Positions 34,910 to 44,919 are shown, counted from the first letter of the stretch. The stretch: 64,000 nucleotides of DNA from Sipunculus nudus (GCA_026874595.1 CM049317.1:41378401-41442400), one strand, 5' to 3'. Numbers and translations: made by a program. The notes: generated by a model not told the origin, from the letters alone.

Positions 34910-35195
34910 TCCCCTTTTCTTTATGCAATTTTTTCACAGAAAATATTCATTAAGGTACAATAAACATGTGTCTCATGAAACATCATTAATGTTATGACAT
35001 TAGGGTCTATCGTTTTTTTTTTTTTTTTTTTTTTTTATCACCCTGCGTGTGATGAAAACCAGACCACTCTTATTTCTAAATTACTGATAGCAGTTAGAAA
35101 ATATACAAACAAATTAAATCATCAATATAACTCTACCTTAATGTCTAAAGGTAGGGGGGTCTTTAACACTATTCTCCTAACTATGGTTGATCGTT
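34910..35195. other. E2 3' untranslated region with poly-T tract
   Basis: Between the integrase stop and the LTR: a run of about 23 T at 35,013-35,036 on the plus strand and AT-rich sequence. No frame. Confidence 0.7.
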
Positions 35196-36569
35196 TTATA
35201 AATCTAAACGTGCCGGTGGTTTGACTATCCGACCATAACGGGTTTTGACTAGATTTCTGGGACTTTCACCATCATAAGAATTATTTTCATCTTTACTGTT
35301 ATCCCTGTCCTGACTGGTTTCTGTCTGATCTAAATCTTCTATGACCTGTCCCTTTATTTCATTTGACTGGTTGGGCGTATGTGGAATTTGTGGCTGAGCG
35401 TTGTGTGTTTCAGGCATGTTAACTGTTGGCCTAATGCCTGGTGCATTTTCAATAGAATTATCTTTACCATCTATACTACGACCATGGCCTTTCTCATATT
35501 GCCTGTGCGCCTCCTGACTAGATAATCTGAGGTATTTCCTGTTTCTCCTATATTTTCTACCATTACAGTCAACAATATATGACCTTGGTGAATTGTGTAG
35601 CCCCACAATTATCCCAGGCAGCCATCGTTTTGAACCAGGTAGCGGTGCCATACGTATGGGGTCCCCTGGGCGAAGATTTACCAGATCATTTCCAGCTTTC
35701 TTGTTATAATGTTGCTTTTGTAAAGATTTACTTTCCTCTAGCCTGTGTCGTACTTCCTCCAAGTTGTATTGTAATGGTCTCAACAGTTCTTTTGCTATGG
35801 GCAGTTTTGTCCTGTACCTTCTACTTTCTAGAAGCTGACCTGGTGAAAATCCACAACTCTCCATAGGAGTCGACCTGTAATCTAGCAGTGCTAAGTGTTT
35901 ATCTTGGTTTTTACACAATAGCCTTTTCACTGTTTCTACGGCCCTTTCGGCCTCTCCATTTGACTGGGCATAGCCAGGTGATGAAGTAATATGTTTTATT
36001 CCATAACCTGTCAGGAATTTTTCAAATTCTCTCGAAGAGTATTGTGTAGCATTGTCCGTGCGCAAGCTTTCTGGGATGCCATGACGGCATATCTGCGCCT
36101 TGAACACCTCAACAGTGGTTGTGCTGCTCATATCTGGCAGTTTATCTACTTCAATATACTTTGAAAAATAGTCCACAGTCAATAAATAGTCCCGACCATC
36201 CCAGTGGAATATGTCGCTTGCTAGCTCATTCCAAGGTAGCTGTGGTGTACTTGTTGTTATCAATGGCTCAGAGTGCTGTCTGTTCTGGAAAGTATTACAT
36301 GCATCGCAGTCACTGATTTTCTGCTCAATCTGCTTGGCCATCCCTGGCCAATAAAGTGACTCTCTGGCACGCCGTTTACACTTGTTTATGCCTTGGTGCG
36401 TTTCATGCACTTGGGACAGCATTTCTTGCCTCATGCTTGGCGGCACTACAATTTTCATGCCTTTGAAAATGATGCCATCTGATATTGCCAGCTCATCACG
36501 AACAGACCAATATTCACGGATTGAGTGGGGAACTTCAGCTTTGGAATCGGGCCAGCCTTTCTTAATCAT
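35196..36569 (-). CDS. E2 integrase
   Basis: 457 codons. It has an HHCC zinc domain (HETHQGINKCKRR, ending CDAC), a core D in ASDIFHWDG, a second D in RTDNATQ and, 35 residues on, the E of SNGEAERAVE: a DD35E nuclease. The C-terminal part has the GDPIRMAP / GIIVGLHNSPRSYIV segment found after gypsy integrases and a long acidic, asparagine-rich tail ending KTRYGRIVKPPARLDL. Full length for the family. The frame enters from RNase H by a one-base shift near 36,593-36,597 (five C on the plus strand), so the ATG given is internal. Catalytic residues are intact. Confidence 0.9.
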   Translation of the reverse strand: MIKKGWPDSKAEVPHSIREYWSVRDELAISDGIIFKGMKIVVPPSMRQEMLSQVHETHQGINKCKRRARESLYWPGMAKQIEQKISDCDACNTFQNRQHSEPLITTSTPQLPWNELASDIFHWDGRDYLLTVDYFSKYIEVDKLPDMSSTTTVEVFKAQICRHGIPESLRTDNATQYSSREFEKFLTGYGIKHITSSPGYAQSNGEAERAVETVKRLLCKNQDKHLALLDYRSTPMESCGFSPGQLLESRRYRTKLPIAKELLRPLQYNLEEVRHRLEESKSLQKQHYNKKAGNDLVNLRPGDPIRMAPLPGSKRWLPGIIVGLHNSPRSYIVDCNGRKYRRNRKYLRLSSQEAHRQYEKGHGRSIDGKDNSIENAPGIRPTVNMPETHNAQPQIPHTPNQSNEIKGQVIEDLDQTETSQDRDNSKDENNSYDGESPRNLVKTRYGRIVKPPARLDL

Positions 36570-37253
36570 CTGATGCAGGGAGTGCAGCTCCTCCCCCTGT
36601 GCACTGTTGAAACTGCTGATATCTGGTGGATGACACTGCGATGTAGTCAGTCATGTTGATCACAACTGGTTCCATATCAGGAGTATTGTCCTTCAGGGTA
36701 GCTCGACTTAATGCATCACCAATGGGCACTTGAGAGTACTTAACTGTGAGATCGTATGGCTGCAGTTCTAGCATCATGGACTGCAACCTAACCGGTGCTG
36801 ACAGTATCGGCTTTGCAAATATTGCTTGCAGTGGTCTGTGGTCACTCTGAACGTTCACGTGCTTGCCAAAAATATAATAATGAAACTTTTTGCAGCAGTG
36901 TACTATTGCTAGTGTTTCAAGTTCTATTGGCCAATATCTGGTCTCTGGGTCTCTCAGGGCCCGAGAAGTGTATGCAACAGGTTTGCCATCCTGTAATAAG
37001 ACTCCACCTAGTCCCTCTCTGCTTGCATCACACTGTATTGTGTGCTCCTTCTTATAATCATAAATTGCCAGTACCGGTGCACTTGTACACATTTGCTTGA
37101 GATTTTCATAACTTTCCTGCTGCAATTTATCCCAGTGAAATTCAACCTCCTTTTTAGTTAGGAGTCTAAGTGGAGCATCTATTGTGCTCTTGTGAGGCAG
37201 GAATTTACCAAGGTATTGTATAATCCCAAGAACCCTTCTGACCTCTTCTTTGC
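36562..37253 (-). CDS. E2 RT connection and RNase H
   Basis: The open frame runs from the frameshift near 37,254-37,258 (five T on plus) to a TAA at 36,562. The first part is the RT thumb/connection (LKQMCTSAPVLAIYD). RNase H motifs: D in TIQCDASREGLGGVLLQDG, YTSRAL, E in WPIELETLAIV, D in VQSDHRPL and the final ALSR. This enzyme removes RNA from RNA-DNA hybrids during reverse transcription. It ends by frameshift 8 nt into the integrase frame. Confidence 0.85.
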
Positions 37254-38977
37254 TTTTTGGGTGCTGGCATATCCTCTATTGCTTTTACTTTATTTGGATC
37301 TGGTGCTAAACCTTTCTGGGACACAATGTGTCCACTGAACTTTACCTGGGTTCTGCCAATCTGGCATTTAGAAAAATTAAAGCTCAAATTATTCTCATAA
37401 GCTTTACTTACAACATGTTCGAGCATCTTGTCATGCTCGTTATCTGTGCCACCAATCAGTATATCATCCATAATTGCTTTGGCTCCGGTATTTTCTAGGA
37501 TTTTATCCATGATCCTTTGAAAAATTTCTGGGGCCGACTTTATGCCTTGAGGTAACCGGAGCCACCTGTATCTCCCTATTGGTGTATTGAAAGTGGTCAG
37601 CAGGCTTGATTCATAATCTAAAGGAATTTGTAAGAAACCAGATTTGGCATCAAGCACTGAAAATTTAGTTGCATTAGGAAACATTGATATTACCTCTTCA
37701 ACAGTTGGAATAGGGTAATGTTCCCTCCTGACTGCCCTATTCAAGTCTTTAGGATCTATACAGATTCTGACTTTTCCATTTTTGACCACTGTTACCATAG
37801 AACTTACCCAGTCAGTTGGCTCACTCACTGGAGTAATATGATCTGCTTGTTCCATTTCTTTAAGTTTTGCAATGACCTTTTCTGCAAGTGCTTTTGGCTG
37901 GCGCCTTGGGCCATGTACTACAGGTGGTACTGTGGGGTCTATTTTAAGGCTATACACACCTGGCAGAGTGCCAGTAGATTCAGCTAAATGTGGAAATTTA
38001 TCCTCTAGTTTAACCTCATGGATCCTTTCAATGAGCCCCAATGCTTTGCTAGCTTTGCCTGACAACAATGTGTTCTGGTTTGCATGCACTATGTAATACC
38101 TGACTATCACTTCTTTATCTTTATATTTAGTAGGCAAATCTACATATCCCTCAACCTCAATTGGGTGCTTAGTGTAAGACTGGAATTGTTTTGTAGTCTG
38201 TTTAACAGTGACATGTGAATTTATCTTTTTCCAGAGTTTGTATGGTAGCAAAGATCTGTCACACCAGAATCTCTGTCGGTCTTTTCTTTTTGACACAGCT
38301 TGATCACCTTGGACATATCTTTCTGGTAATTTAGATTGGATCTTGACAGGTTTATTCTGTACTTTGTTTACCATTGGGTCCTCATCTATCACACGTAAAC
38401 TTTCCTGGCTTATTTCATAATTCTGGCCAATTGCTATGGCCATATCCAGTGTTAGTTCGTCCCCTTTGTCAAGACATTTTTCACGGACTTGTGGATGGTA
38501 TGCTTGTAGGAAAATGGCATCTCTCAACATTCTGTCAGGTTCGGAGTAGCCACAGTCCTGAACGAGGATTTTCAAATCTGTCACAAAATTGTCAAATTTC
38601 TCATCTGAACTTTGTTTTCTACGATGGAAATTTACTGATGCACGTATCTGGTTGCGCTTCGGCGCTACATATGATGCAAACTTGTCAAAAACACCAGACA
38701 AGGTTTCATTTTCTGCAGGAATACCAGCATTATCTCCACTGGCTGGAACCCCTGGTGTCCACATGAAAGTATTGTATATTTCGCGCCCTTTATTGCCCAT
38801 AAAAGTCATCAGGTAGTTCACTTTTTCAAGTTCAGTCTTACTGTTTAGCGGCCAGCCAAACGTAAATTCACAATGCTGTCTGAACCTTTTAAACTCTCTG
38901 TCCAAATCTGGCATAGCCCAGTTCATTACTGGATATTTTGAAGACTCCATTTTGCAACACACGGGCTCTAAAGTCAA
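37205..38977 (-). CDS. E2 gag fused to RT (protease deleted)
   Basis: 590 codons; the start may be the ATG at 38,977 or the internal MESSKYP about 9 codons later. Residues 1-210 are a Ty3-type capsid (FRQHCEFTFGWPL, RRKQSSDEKFDNFVTDLKIL). The text then jumps from KRKDRQRFWCD to LLPYKLWKKI. The two zinc knuckles and the D-T-G of the protease that belong between these points are missing, while the later protease/linker segment (IEVEGYVDLPTKYKDKEVIV) remains. RT follows: KVRICIDPKDLNRA, FSVLDAKSGFLQIPL, LPQGIKSAPEIFQRI, catalytic AIMDDILIGG at about residue 500. It ends at a frameshift near 37,254-37,258. With no protease it cannot mature alone. Confidence 0.9.
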   Translation of the reverse strand: MTLEPVCCKMESSKYPVMNWAMPDLDREFKRFRQHCEFTFGWPLNSKTELEKVNYLMTFMGNKGREIYNTFMWTPGVPASGDNAGIPAENETLSGVFDKFASYVAPKRNQIRASVNFHRRKQSSDEKFDNFVTDLKILVQDCGYSEPDRMLRDAIFLQAYHPQVREKCLDKGDELTLDMAIAIGQNYEISQESLRVIDEDPMVNKVQNKPVKIQSKLPERYVQGDQAVSKRKDRQRFWCDRSLLPYKLWKKINSHVTVKQTTKQFQSYTKHPIEVEGYVDLPTKYKDKEVIVRYYIVHANQNTLLSGKASKALGLIERIHEVKLEDKFPHLAESTGTLPGVYSLKIDPTVPPVVHGPRRQPKALAEKVIAKLKEMEQADHITPVSEPTDWVSSMVTVVKNGKVRICIDPKDLNRAVRREHYPIPTVEEVISMFPNATKFSVLDAKSGFLQIPLDYESSLLTTFNTPIGRYRWLRLPQGIKSAPEIFQRIMDKILENTGAKAIMDDILIGGTDNEHDKMLEHVVSKAYENNLSFNFSKCQIGRTQVKFSGHIVSQKGLAPDPNKVKAIEDMPAPKKQRRGQKGSWDYTIPW

Positions 38978-39215
38978 GGTCTTATTCAGAAAAATAAAAT
39001 GTCTTTAGGTTATAAACTGGTTTTACAGACCTCCATGTGATGGCGCCACCGACAGACCTTCTGACGAACACATTTTAACGCTCCCTGAGCGAAATTCACG
39101 TCCTGTCATTGTTAGACTTGCGTATTTTGAGTCCCTGGTGTCTTTAAATCATCCATATCATATGAGTTCACATGGACACATGGATAAGTAACTGATATAG
39201 TCACTTCTGACACCA
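38978..39215 (-). promoter_or_regulatory. E2 leader with primer-binding site
   Basis: Minus-strand sequence directly after the 5' LTR reads TGGTGTCAGAAGTGA (plus 39,201-39,215), a well-known gypsy/Mag-type primer site class complementary to a tRNA 3' end. The leader also carries ATGGCGCCACC near 39,040. Confidence 0.75.
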
Positions 39216-39346
39216 TGTAAAGTAGACAACTGCGCGCTTTGGACGATATCTCTTTATTACCGTCAATAGGTCGTACATACCACAAGTCAAGTCGCAATGT
39301 CGCAAAAGACTCTCACTCACAATGCCATAAAATGGCATACGTTACA
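39216..39346 (-). repeat. E2 5' LTR
   Basis: 131 bp; flanked outside by ACCAG and the SINE. Confidence 0.9.
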
Positions 39347-39503
39347 ACCAGTACCCATTCACTCCTGGGTCGAGAGAGCGCACCCTTGTGGTAAAGACTT
39401 TGCCTAAGAGTCTTAGCGCAGATGGCGGTCAGAACGGGACGCGAACCCAAGACCCTGCGGTCACAAGTTTAGCGCCCTATCCATTACGCCACCACGCTCC
39501 ACG
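39347..39503 (-). mobile_element. tRNA-derived SINE, 5' (head) part
   Basis: On the minus strand the head reads TGGCGTAATGG (A box, plus 39,481-39,491, exact to TRGYNNARNNG) and GGTTCGCGTCC (B box with one mismatch, plus 39,437-39,447), spaced as in a tRNA promoter for RNA polymerase III. The following CTCTCGACCCAGGAGTGAA and GGGTAC are typical of the central domain of mollusc SINEs. E2 interrupts it at 39,346; the rest is at 34,763-34,778 and 22,607-22,802, giving a SINE of about 330-350 bp. Confidence 0.8.
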
Positions 39504-40248
39504 ACATAGATACATAAAAATGATACATGAAACAGGTACATAAAAATGTGTTTACAAGTAAGTCATATAGAGATAGTAAACATTGTTAATATTACACGCT
39601 GTGATTAACAACAGGAGCTTCAATGGAATTCTTTTCTTTTAATAACTTGCAGATTATCTTTTGTAATAGTAGAACACACGTTACAATGAAATCGTCAGAA
39701 TTCTGTAGTTGACCACCTTTAGAATCACAACTTTAATAATGACTCAGTTTGTGTCAGAATTACTTATGGGTAAACACACTTTTGTAAGTGAACACCAATG
39801 ATACTGTGCTCGTAAACACTTTGTAAATAATGGTACACTAATGATACTTGCTCTTGAGTATATGTATACTCTTATACTCATAATAGCCTGCATATTATGT
39901 AATAATGAATACCCATATCAGATGGTATCTAATTATTTGGTGGTCTCTTATAACATATTGATTTTGAATGGCAAATGTGATGCACACATGCCATAAAGGA
40001 ATTTGATGAATTAAACTCACTGATCTATTATTGTCAAACAAACCTTGTGACCTTTAACATTAAATTTCGTGAACTTTAACTGATGGTCACAAACGTACTA
40101 TGTTGACAGCGTGAACCAAACATATTTTGTTGTTACTTTAATACTATATAGGATACGTTGAATACTATATATATGATATGTTGAATATACTATGTGATAC
40201 GATATTCAACAGTATAATAATATACTTTGTTACATTTATATATTCCAG
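39504..40248 (+). other. AT-rich, probably intronic; no exon seen
   Basis: No open frame or paired splice sites apart from a CTTGCAG near 39,645 not followed by a usable donor. Interpreted as intron if the plus-strand gene is real. Confidence 0.35.
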
Positions 40249-40319
40249 GAAGTTTCTACCTTCTGGATGGAAGGAATAAACCGTATACATTCACATTGTC
40301 TCGTGATTTGGGTGACTGT
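40249..40319 (+). CDS. Candidate exon, plus-strand host gene, beyond the stack
   Basis: Acceptor TATATATTCCAG ends at 40,248; donor GTGAGT starts at 40,320. The 71-nt exon reads SFYLLDGRNKPYTFTLSRDL in the frame entered with one base from the previous exon. That phase agrees with the exon at 22,321-22,405, but joining them directly makes a TGA across the junction. Either an unseen exon lies between, or the gene is broken, or one of the calls is wrong. It ends in phase 0. Product unknown. Confidence 0.3.
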
Positions 40320-40384
40320 GTGAGTGACATTCTCGGTCTACGTGACCACATATATATATATAAATATATAGATATATATAGCAT

Positions 40385-40500
40385 TTTAATTGTATATATG
40401 AAAATATCGAACCATTTGCAACGCCATGAAGGATGAACGGCCCATTTACATAGAACACCCGGCTAACTGGCGACATAAAATGCTATCATTTAAACGTCAT
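40385..40500 (+). repeat. Dispersed ~100-bp repeat, copy 2
   Basis: Same orientation and word order as 21,040-21,165 (ATATGAAAATATCGAACC, GAAGGATGAACGGCCC, ACACCCGGCTAACTGGCGAC). Confidence 0.6.
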
Positions 40501-41313
40501 GTATTTGGCATCGTTGAAGTCTATATTGAATTTATTTATTGGAACGATAATTTATATGAGATGTTATCTTAAAATAAATGCAGTTCATAATTTTTTATGG
40601 AATGCATACAGAGCTTAAATAATTATTGCTTGCTTGTGATATCATTAAAATTAGAATTGTCCTTATTCCAAAGCCGAGTCACGTGGTCAGTCAATAAAAT
40701 ATGAGTTATTCATTTCATATGTTACATATTTTTCTTCCATAAATAGCCTTTGGTTATTGAATTCAATGCTTCTTTACTCACAGGTGTAGGTTATCTTACA
40801 CTGCCTGTTATTTTAGTATTAAATTCAGTGATTCTTAACGGTCTTGTATCGTACAATGCCTTTCATTTTAGTTGATAGATAGATAGAGTGATAGAAAAAT
40901 AGATAGATAGACAAACAGATAAATGGTTTTCACATAGATTTATTAACTCCTTAAATAAATTTATGTATAAATCACTGTCTTCAAGGACCTTAACAGGAAT
41001 GAGAAAACTGTACATCCCATATAACCATGTTTTAAAGGGAAACCACATAAGTGCATCTTCTTGTTAATTAACCAGATACTGTGATTAGGTTTCGTTCCGC
41101 ACCGGTTGTCTAAGCCATGTTGTAACTGTTATAATAACAGCACGGTGGTCTTTGATAAATATTCTGTTGTTTATCATGAACCACCAAACATTAAAGTTCC
41201 CTGTGAAATAAAACGAATGTGTATAATATGATAATAATTTCATTATTCAAACCATTCATTTTTTATGAAAATAACATCTTTCTCCTTTCTTTCTATCATA
41301 TCTCTCTCAGGCA

Positions 41314-41315
<2 letters not shown>

Positions 41316-41349
<34 letters not shown>
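41316..41349. repeat. (CT)n microsatellite
   Basis: Uninterrupted CT dinucleotides, about 17 copies. Confidence 0.95.
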
Positions 41350-41352
<3 letters not shown>

Positions 41353-41720
41353 CATGTATTTACCAAGTACGTATATTACCCACGTATTTAGCGGATAGCA
41401 ATAAGTGAATATAAACTTTATCCAAAATACATACGACAACAAAGACAAACATAAATGTGTATATTTACATGCATAAAGCCTTACCCCAGCTCATTTTCAA
41501 TAAATAATAGAAGGGACCGCGAGAGATAACTGTTGTTCTGTTTACCTTGTTTGTGGGGTTATGTCTTATTGATTTATAAAACACCTATCAAAGGGTAATC
41601 GGCTGTTTTTACTAAACTTATAAAATGCTGTACCATTATATTCATTGTGAAATGCAACTTAATTAGTCTTGTTATTCACATAATAAGTTAATTATAAAGC
41701 GACCTCGCTTCCCTTTGAAG

Positions 41721-41772
41721 TGCGGTGACCGTGTCAGAGGTGCAGGTTTCCCTGTCATATATCCCTGATGTG
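41721..41772 (+). CDS. Candidate internal exon, 3' part of plus-strand gene
   Basis: Pyrimidine-rich acceptor CGCTTCCCTTTGAAG ends at 41,720; donor GTAAGG follows at 41,773. Read with two bases from the previous exon it gives AVTVSEVQVSLSYIPDV, ending in phase 0, which matches the phase of the next candidate exon. Its start phase does not match 40,249-40,319, so a further exon is probably missed between them. The alternating hydrophobic pattern is beta-strand-like. No family is recognised. Confidence 0.35.
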
Positions 41773-42275
41773 GTAAGGGGTTTCCAAACTGACTTTCTAC
41801 TCTTTTTTCTTGGAATTGTGTATAATTTTGGACTGACATTATTGCAGCACATGGATTATGTGATATATCGGAATAAAATATGAGAATTCTCCGAAAACTT
41901 AGCTTATATTTTGTTTATTTACATTAATTGGCAGAGCATGTCAACCGCACGTCGGTTATTATAGTAGATATCGCTAATTTATTTGACATTTGATTGCATG
42001 TTGATTCGTTATTGTAACTCTGAAAAAAACAGAAAATATTAGGATATAATGATTTCAGTTTTCACGAAAGCAACGTCAGGGAAGAAAACAATATAACAGT
42101 TAAAATCTATAGCTCTTTGAACAATAATTCATGTACACAGGTATAAGGGGGTTGCATAAAATTTCATAGCTATATTGTGTTTGATCAACATATATAAACT
42201 TTTATTATTTTAGTTAGGCTTTCCCATAAAGCTCCATAAAGCTGTAATTAAGTCACATAAATATAACATCGCGTC

Positions 42276-42372
42276 TAAATGGGACCCGTCCAACTGGGAC
42301 CCGTCTAACTGGGACCCGTCCAACTGGGACCGTCTAAATGGGACCCGTCAAGCTGGCGCCCATCCAACTGAC
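42276..42372 (+). repeat. 15-bp tandem repeat GGGACCCGTCCAACT
   Basis: Six to seven units of 14-15 bp with one or two substitutions each, ending GGCGCCCATCCAACT. Inverted related units are at 20,931-20,985. Located in an inferred intron of the plus-strand gene. Confidence 0.85.
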
Positions 42373-42592
42373 ACGTGATCGGGAAACTCTATACTTTTAT
42401 AGATATATGCATAATTTTTATGCAATTTTTTTTATATTCTTGAAATAAAGAAACTAGTGTGTGACTGCTAAGATCTGTGGTGACCCCATGTTTTTTTTGG
42501 TGATAATTTATCAAATAGTATAAGAAATTCATAGGCCAAAGTAAAATAAGAAATCAATTCTAGTTTTTGTAAATTTTATTTTATTCCTGCAG

Positions 42593-42623
42593 AGGAGTTA
42601 TGTATTCTGGTCATTTCCGCCAG
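42593..42623 (+). CDS. Candidate 31-nt microexon, plus-strand gene
   Basis: Strong acceptor TTTTATTCCTGCAG up to 42,592 and donor GTATTT from 42,624. In the phase set by 41,772 it reads RSYVFWSFPP plus one base. The donor is only fair. Phase agreement on both sides is the main support. Confidence 0.35.
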
Positions 42624-42792
42624 GTATTTTTTTTTTATATATGAATTTTGACAATATATTTTTCTGTTTTCATAATAAATCTTCTCTTAATCAAAAAATG
42701 ATGTTGCTGACTTCTTTTATTAATAAAAGTTTTCACATTACACTTTATTGCAATTCTGTAGCTTATCATATTTTTAACTGATTTTTCTTCAG

Positions 42793-42857
42793 TTCATCAT
42801 AAAAGCCAGTTGCCCACCGTCCTGTTTACTGGTCATATCTTACCAAATGCATGGTGA
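42793..42857 (+). CDS. Candidate terminal exon, plus-strand gene
   Basis: Acceptor GATTTTTCTTCAG ends at 42,792. In the phase left by the microexon the frame reads HHKSQLPTVLFTGHILPNAW and stops at TGA 42,855-42,857. AATAAA lies at 43,005 and 43,015, about 150 bp downstream, a suitable polyadenylation signal. The protein is not recognised. If real, the gene ends here and is convergent with the minus-strand gene ending at 45,601. Confidence 0.4.
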
Positions 42858-43004
42858 CCACCCTTGATCAGTTTGATTTCCAATTAACATGAATCAACCT
42901 TAAGCACAAAGTATAAAAGTTTCAGTTGATTATCAATTCCAGAAATGAAAGTGGCACTAAGCTTTAAGTTAGTTGTTAGAAGAATAATAGAAACTTTGTA
43001 CATG

Positions 43005-43020
43005 AATAAATATGAATAAA
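43005..43020 (+). terminator. Two AATAAA polyadenylation signals
   Basis: AATAAA at 43,005-43,010 and 43,015-43,020, ~150-160 bp after the proposed stop codon. In AT-rich sequence such hexamers also occur by chance. Confidence 0.35.
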
Positions 43021-43090
43021 CCATTGTTACCTCATCACAAAAAAGTCTGTTGCTCCTGGAACTCTCAACCAACAATATATCACATTAAAA

Positions 43091-44919
43091 AGACAAGGGA
43101 CCCATGGGTCACTGTGCTCAGCTGAGGTTAGCCTTGAAGGTAAAAATCTAAAATAATATCGAATAGAGATAAAGTGTAAGAGGAAGAGGTAATATAGGCC
43201 ATGGTTGGTTTATGATTGGTTTGTATTGATGAGCAAGAAATTGTTGCAAATAATATTTTGTGACCTGACCATGTGTCCGAATGTTGAAACTGAAGCATGT
43301 GAGCAGTTTGTGAACAAATGATCTGTACTTTTACTGGTGGACTTGGTGGTGGGGGGGGGGGGGGAAGAGAATGATGAGAGTTACAACATATCTGTATTAT
43401 AATAGTGTATATACATAGGATTTTAACTTGATTCAACGATGCCAACAGGATAAAAAAGTTCATTCATAATTACTTAATATTAAAAAAAGGACAGACAGAC
43501 TGGTAGACAAACAAAGCTGATAATATATGAAGTTTCAATTATTTATTAATTTATTTATTATAACAAATTTTTAAAAAAAGTTTAACATCTGCAATAATAC
43601 ACAACTTAATATATAATTTGCTTTACAATTTCTGACTGAAATAGCTTAATTCCAAACACATACAACATATGAAAGTTATTTCAACAGTGCTTATAGGAAA
43701 AATTTCATAATTAATATATATTTAATGATAACGGAGAGATGATGGACAGAGCTGATCAGTATAGTTCCATTTTCCTAAGGCAAGAATATGTTTCAATAAG
43801 ATCTTAATTTTTTCTAATCCTATTATTTTTCTAATTAAATAAATTCTACACATTTGCAATAAAAACTAATGTCCCAGTGCACAGAAATCAATAATGAACA
43901 AATGTTTGTATTAGATCCTCATTTTTTTTCACATCAATTTTTTTTAAGTTTATATTTCTATACATTTCCAATGTAACATATATATCTGAATATAAAAGTT
44001 GATTCATAATTCTAAATTGTATCATCAAAAATCTAAATCTTGTCAGATAACACCACATCATGCATACAAATGTATATTTAATTTTTAACCACAAAAATAT
44101 ATCTTTTAAATATCTAAAAATAATACTTGATTCAGATTTCACAATTCTGAGGGGGGGGGAGGATCAAGGGGGGGGGGGGGAGGGGGGAGCGGGGTGGTGA
44201 TATGAAAATAACTGTACACCTGTCACAGCAGAGAATCTCACCCAGTGACTGTAACAAATCAGAAACCCTGGCATAGCTGACTTCCAGTGACCTTGAGTGG
44301 GAACCTGCATCTGGACAAAGGAAATGACTACAATAGAACCTCAAGAAAAAAATCCATAACTAAGCTTATATTCAAGCTTTTATTTTCAAATTTCAGATCA
44401 AAACAAATTAAATACTTATGTTTACATGCTGTGAAAATTAAATCAATAGTAATTACAGGAAGAAAAACCTGCCATGGTCAGAGTTGGGCAAAATTTAAGG
44501 TATTGATTTTATTTTTATGCAACAAACTCCAAAAATTTACAAAATTCAGATCTAATCTTAGGTAAACAATTGAATCTTAATTAAACAAGGTTATATAATT
44601 ATGGTAAATATGAGGAAAAAAAGATGAGTGGTTTTGATATTAGGCAGTCCTAAAGTGAAATAGGTTTTTAATAAAAAATTGAGGTTTTTCCTTAATTTCT
44701 AAAAGGAACGAAGTCGCAAAGACCCATTTTTCGGCTTGGTAGGAGATCTTGGGGACATCTAACATTATGCCGAATTTTGGATTCCTAGGTCTTACGGTTT
44801 CAAAACGTGCCACATCTACAGACGGACGGACGGCACGACGGACGGCACGACGGACAGACGGACGGACGACGGACAATGGACCAAGACTTTAGCTCAGATG
44901 ACTTATAGTCAGCTGAGCT
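43091..44919 (+). mobile_element. Pearl-like element, 1.8 kb, copy I
   Basis: The left end CAAGGGACCCATGGGTCACT is followed by GCTCAGCTGAGG; the right end has an ACGG/GACGG tract at 44,819-44,874 and the hairpin at 44,891-44,919. Poly-G runs lie at 43,350-43,363 and 44,150-44,190. It is colinear with 58,761-60,669, sharing most of its length with small indels. No protein is encoded. Confidence 0.75.

Larger units (their letters stand above)
34779..39346 (-). mobile_element. E2: Ty3/gypsy LTR retrotransposon, 4.57 kb
   Basis: 131-bp LTRs at 34,779-34,909 and 39,216-39,346 (TGTAAAG..CGTTACA on the plus strand, TGTAACG..CTTTACA on the minus strand) differ at one position. ACCAG flanks both sides (34,774-34,778 and 39,347-39,351). 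Inside, on the minus strand: primer-binding site, gag-RT frame, RNase H frame, integrase frame, polypurine tract. Two one-base frameshifts and an internal deletion make it defective. Gene content resembles the K02A2.6-like/Mag-type gypsy elements common in invertebrates. Confidence 0.92.

Noticed and set aside
34774-39351. Reading the SINE tail match at 22.8 and 34.7 kb as two SINE copies
   Set aside because: The shared 131 bp is flanked by TACC on both outer sides and by a primer site and purine tract on the inner sides, so it is the E1 LTR.
39347-39503. Functional tRNA gene
   Set aside because: A and B boxes are good but no cloverleaf can be completed, and the sequence continues into a SINE body.
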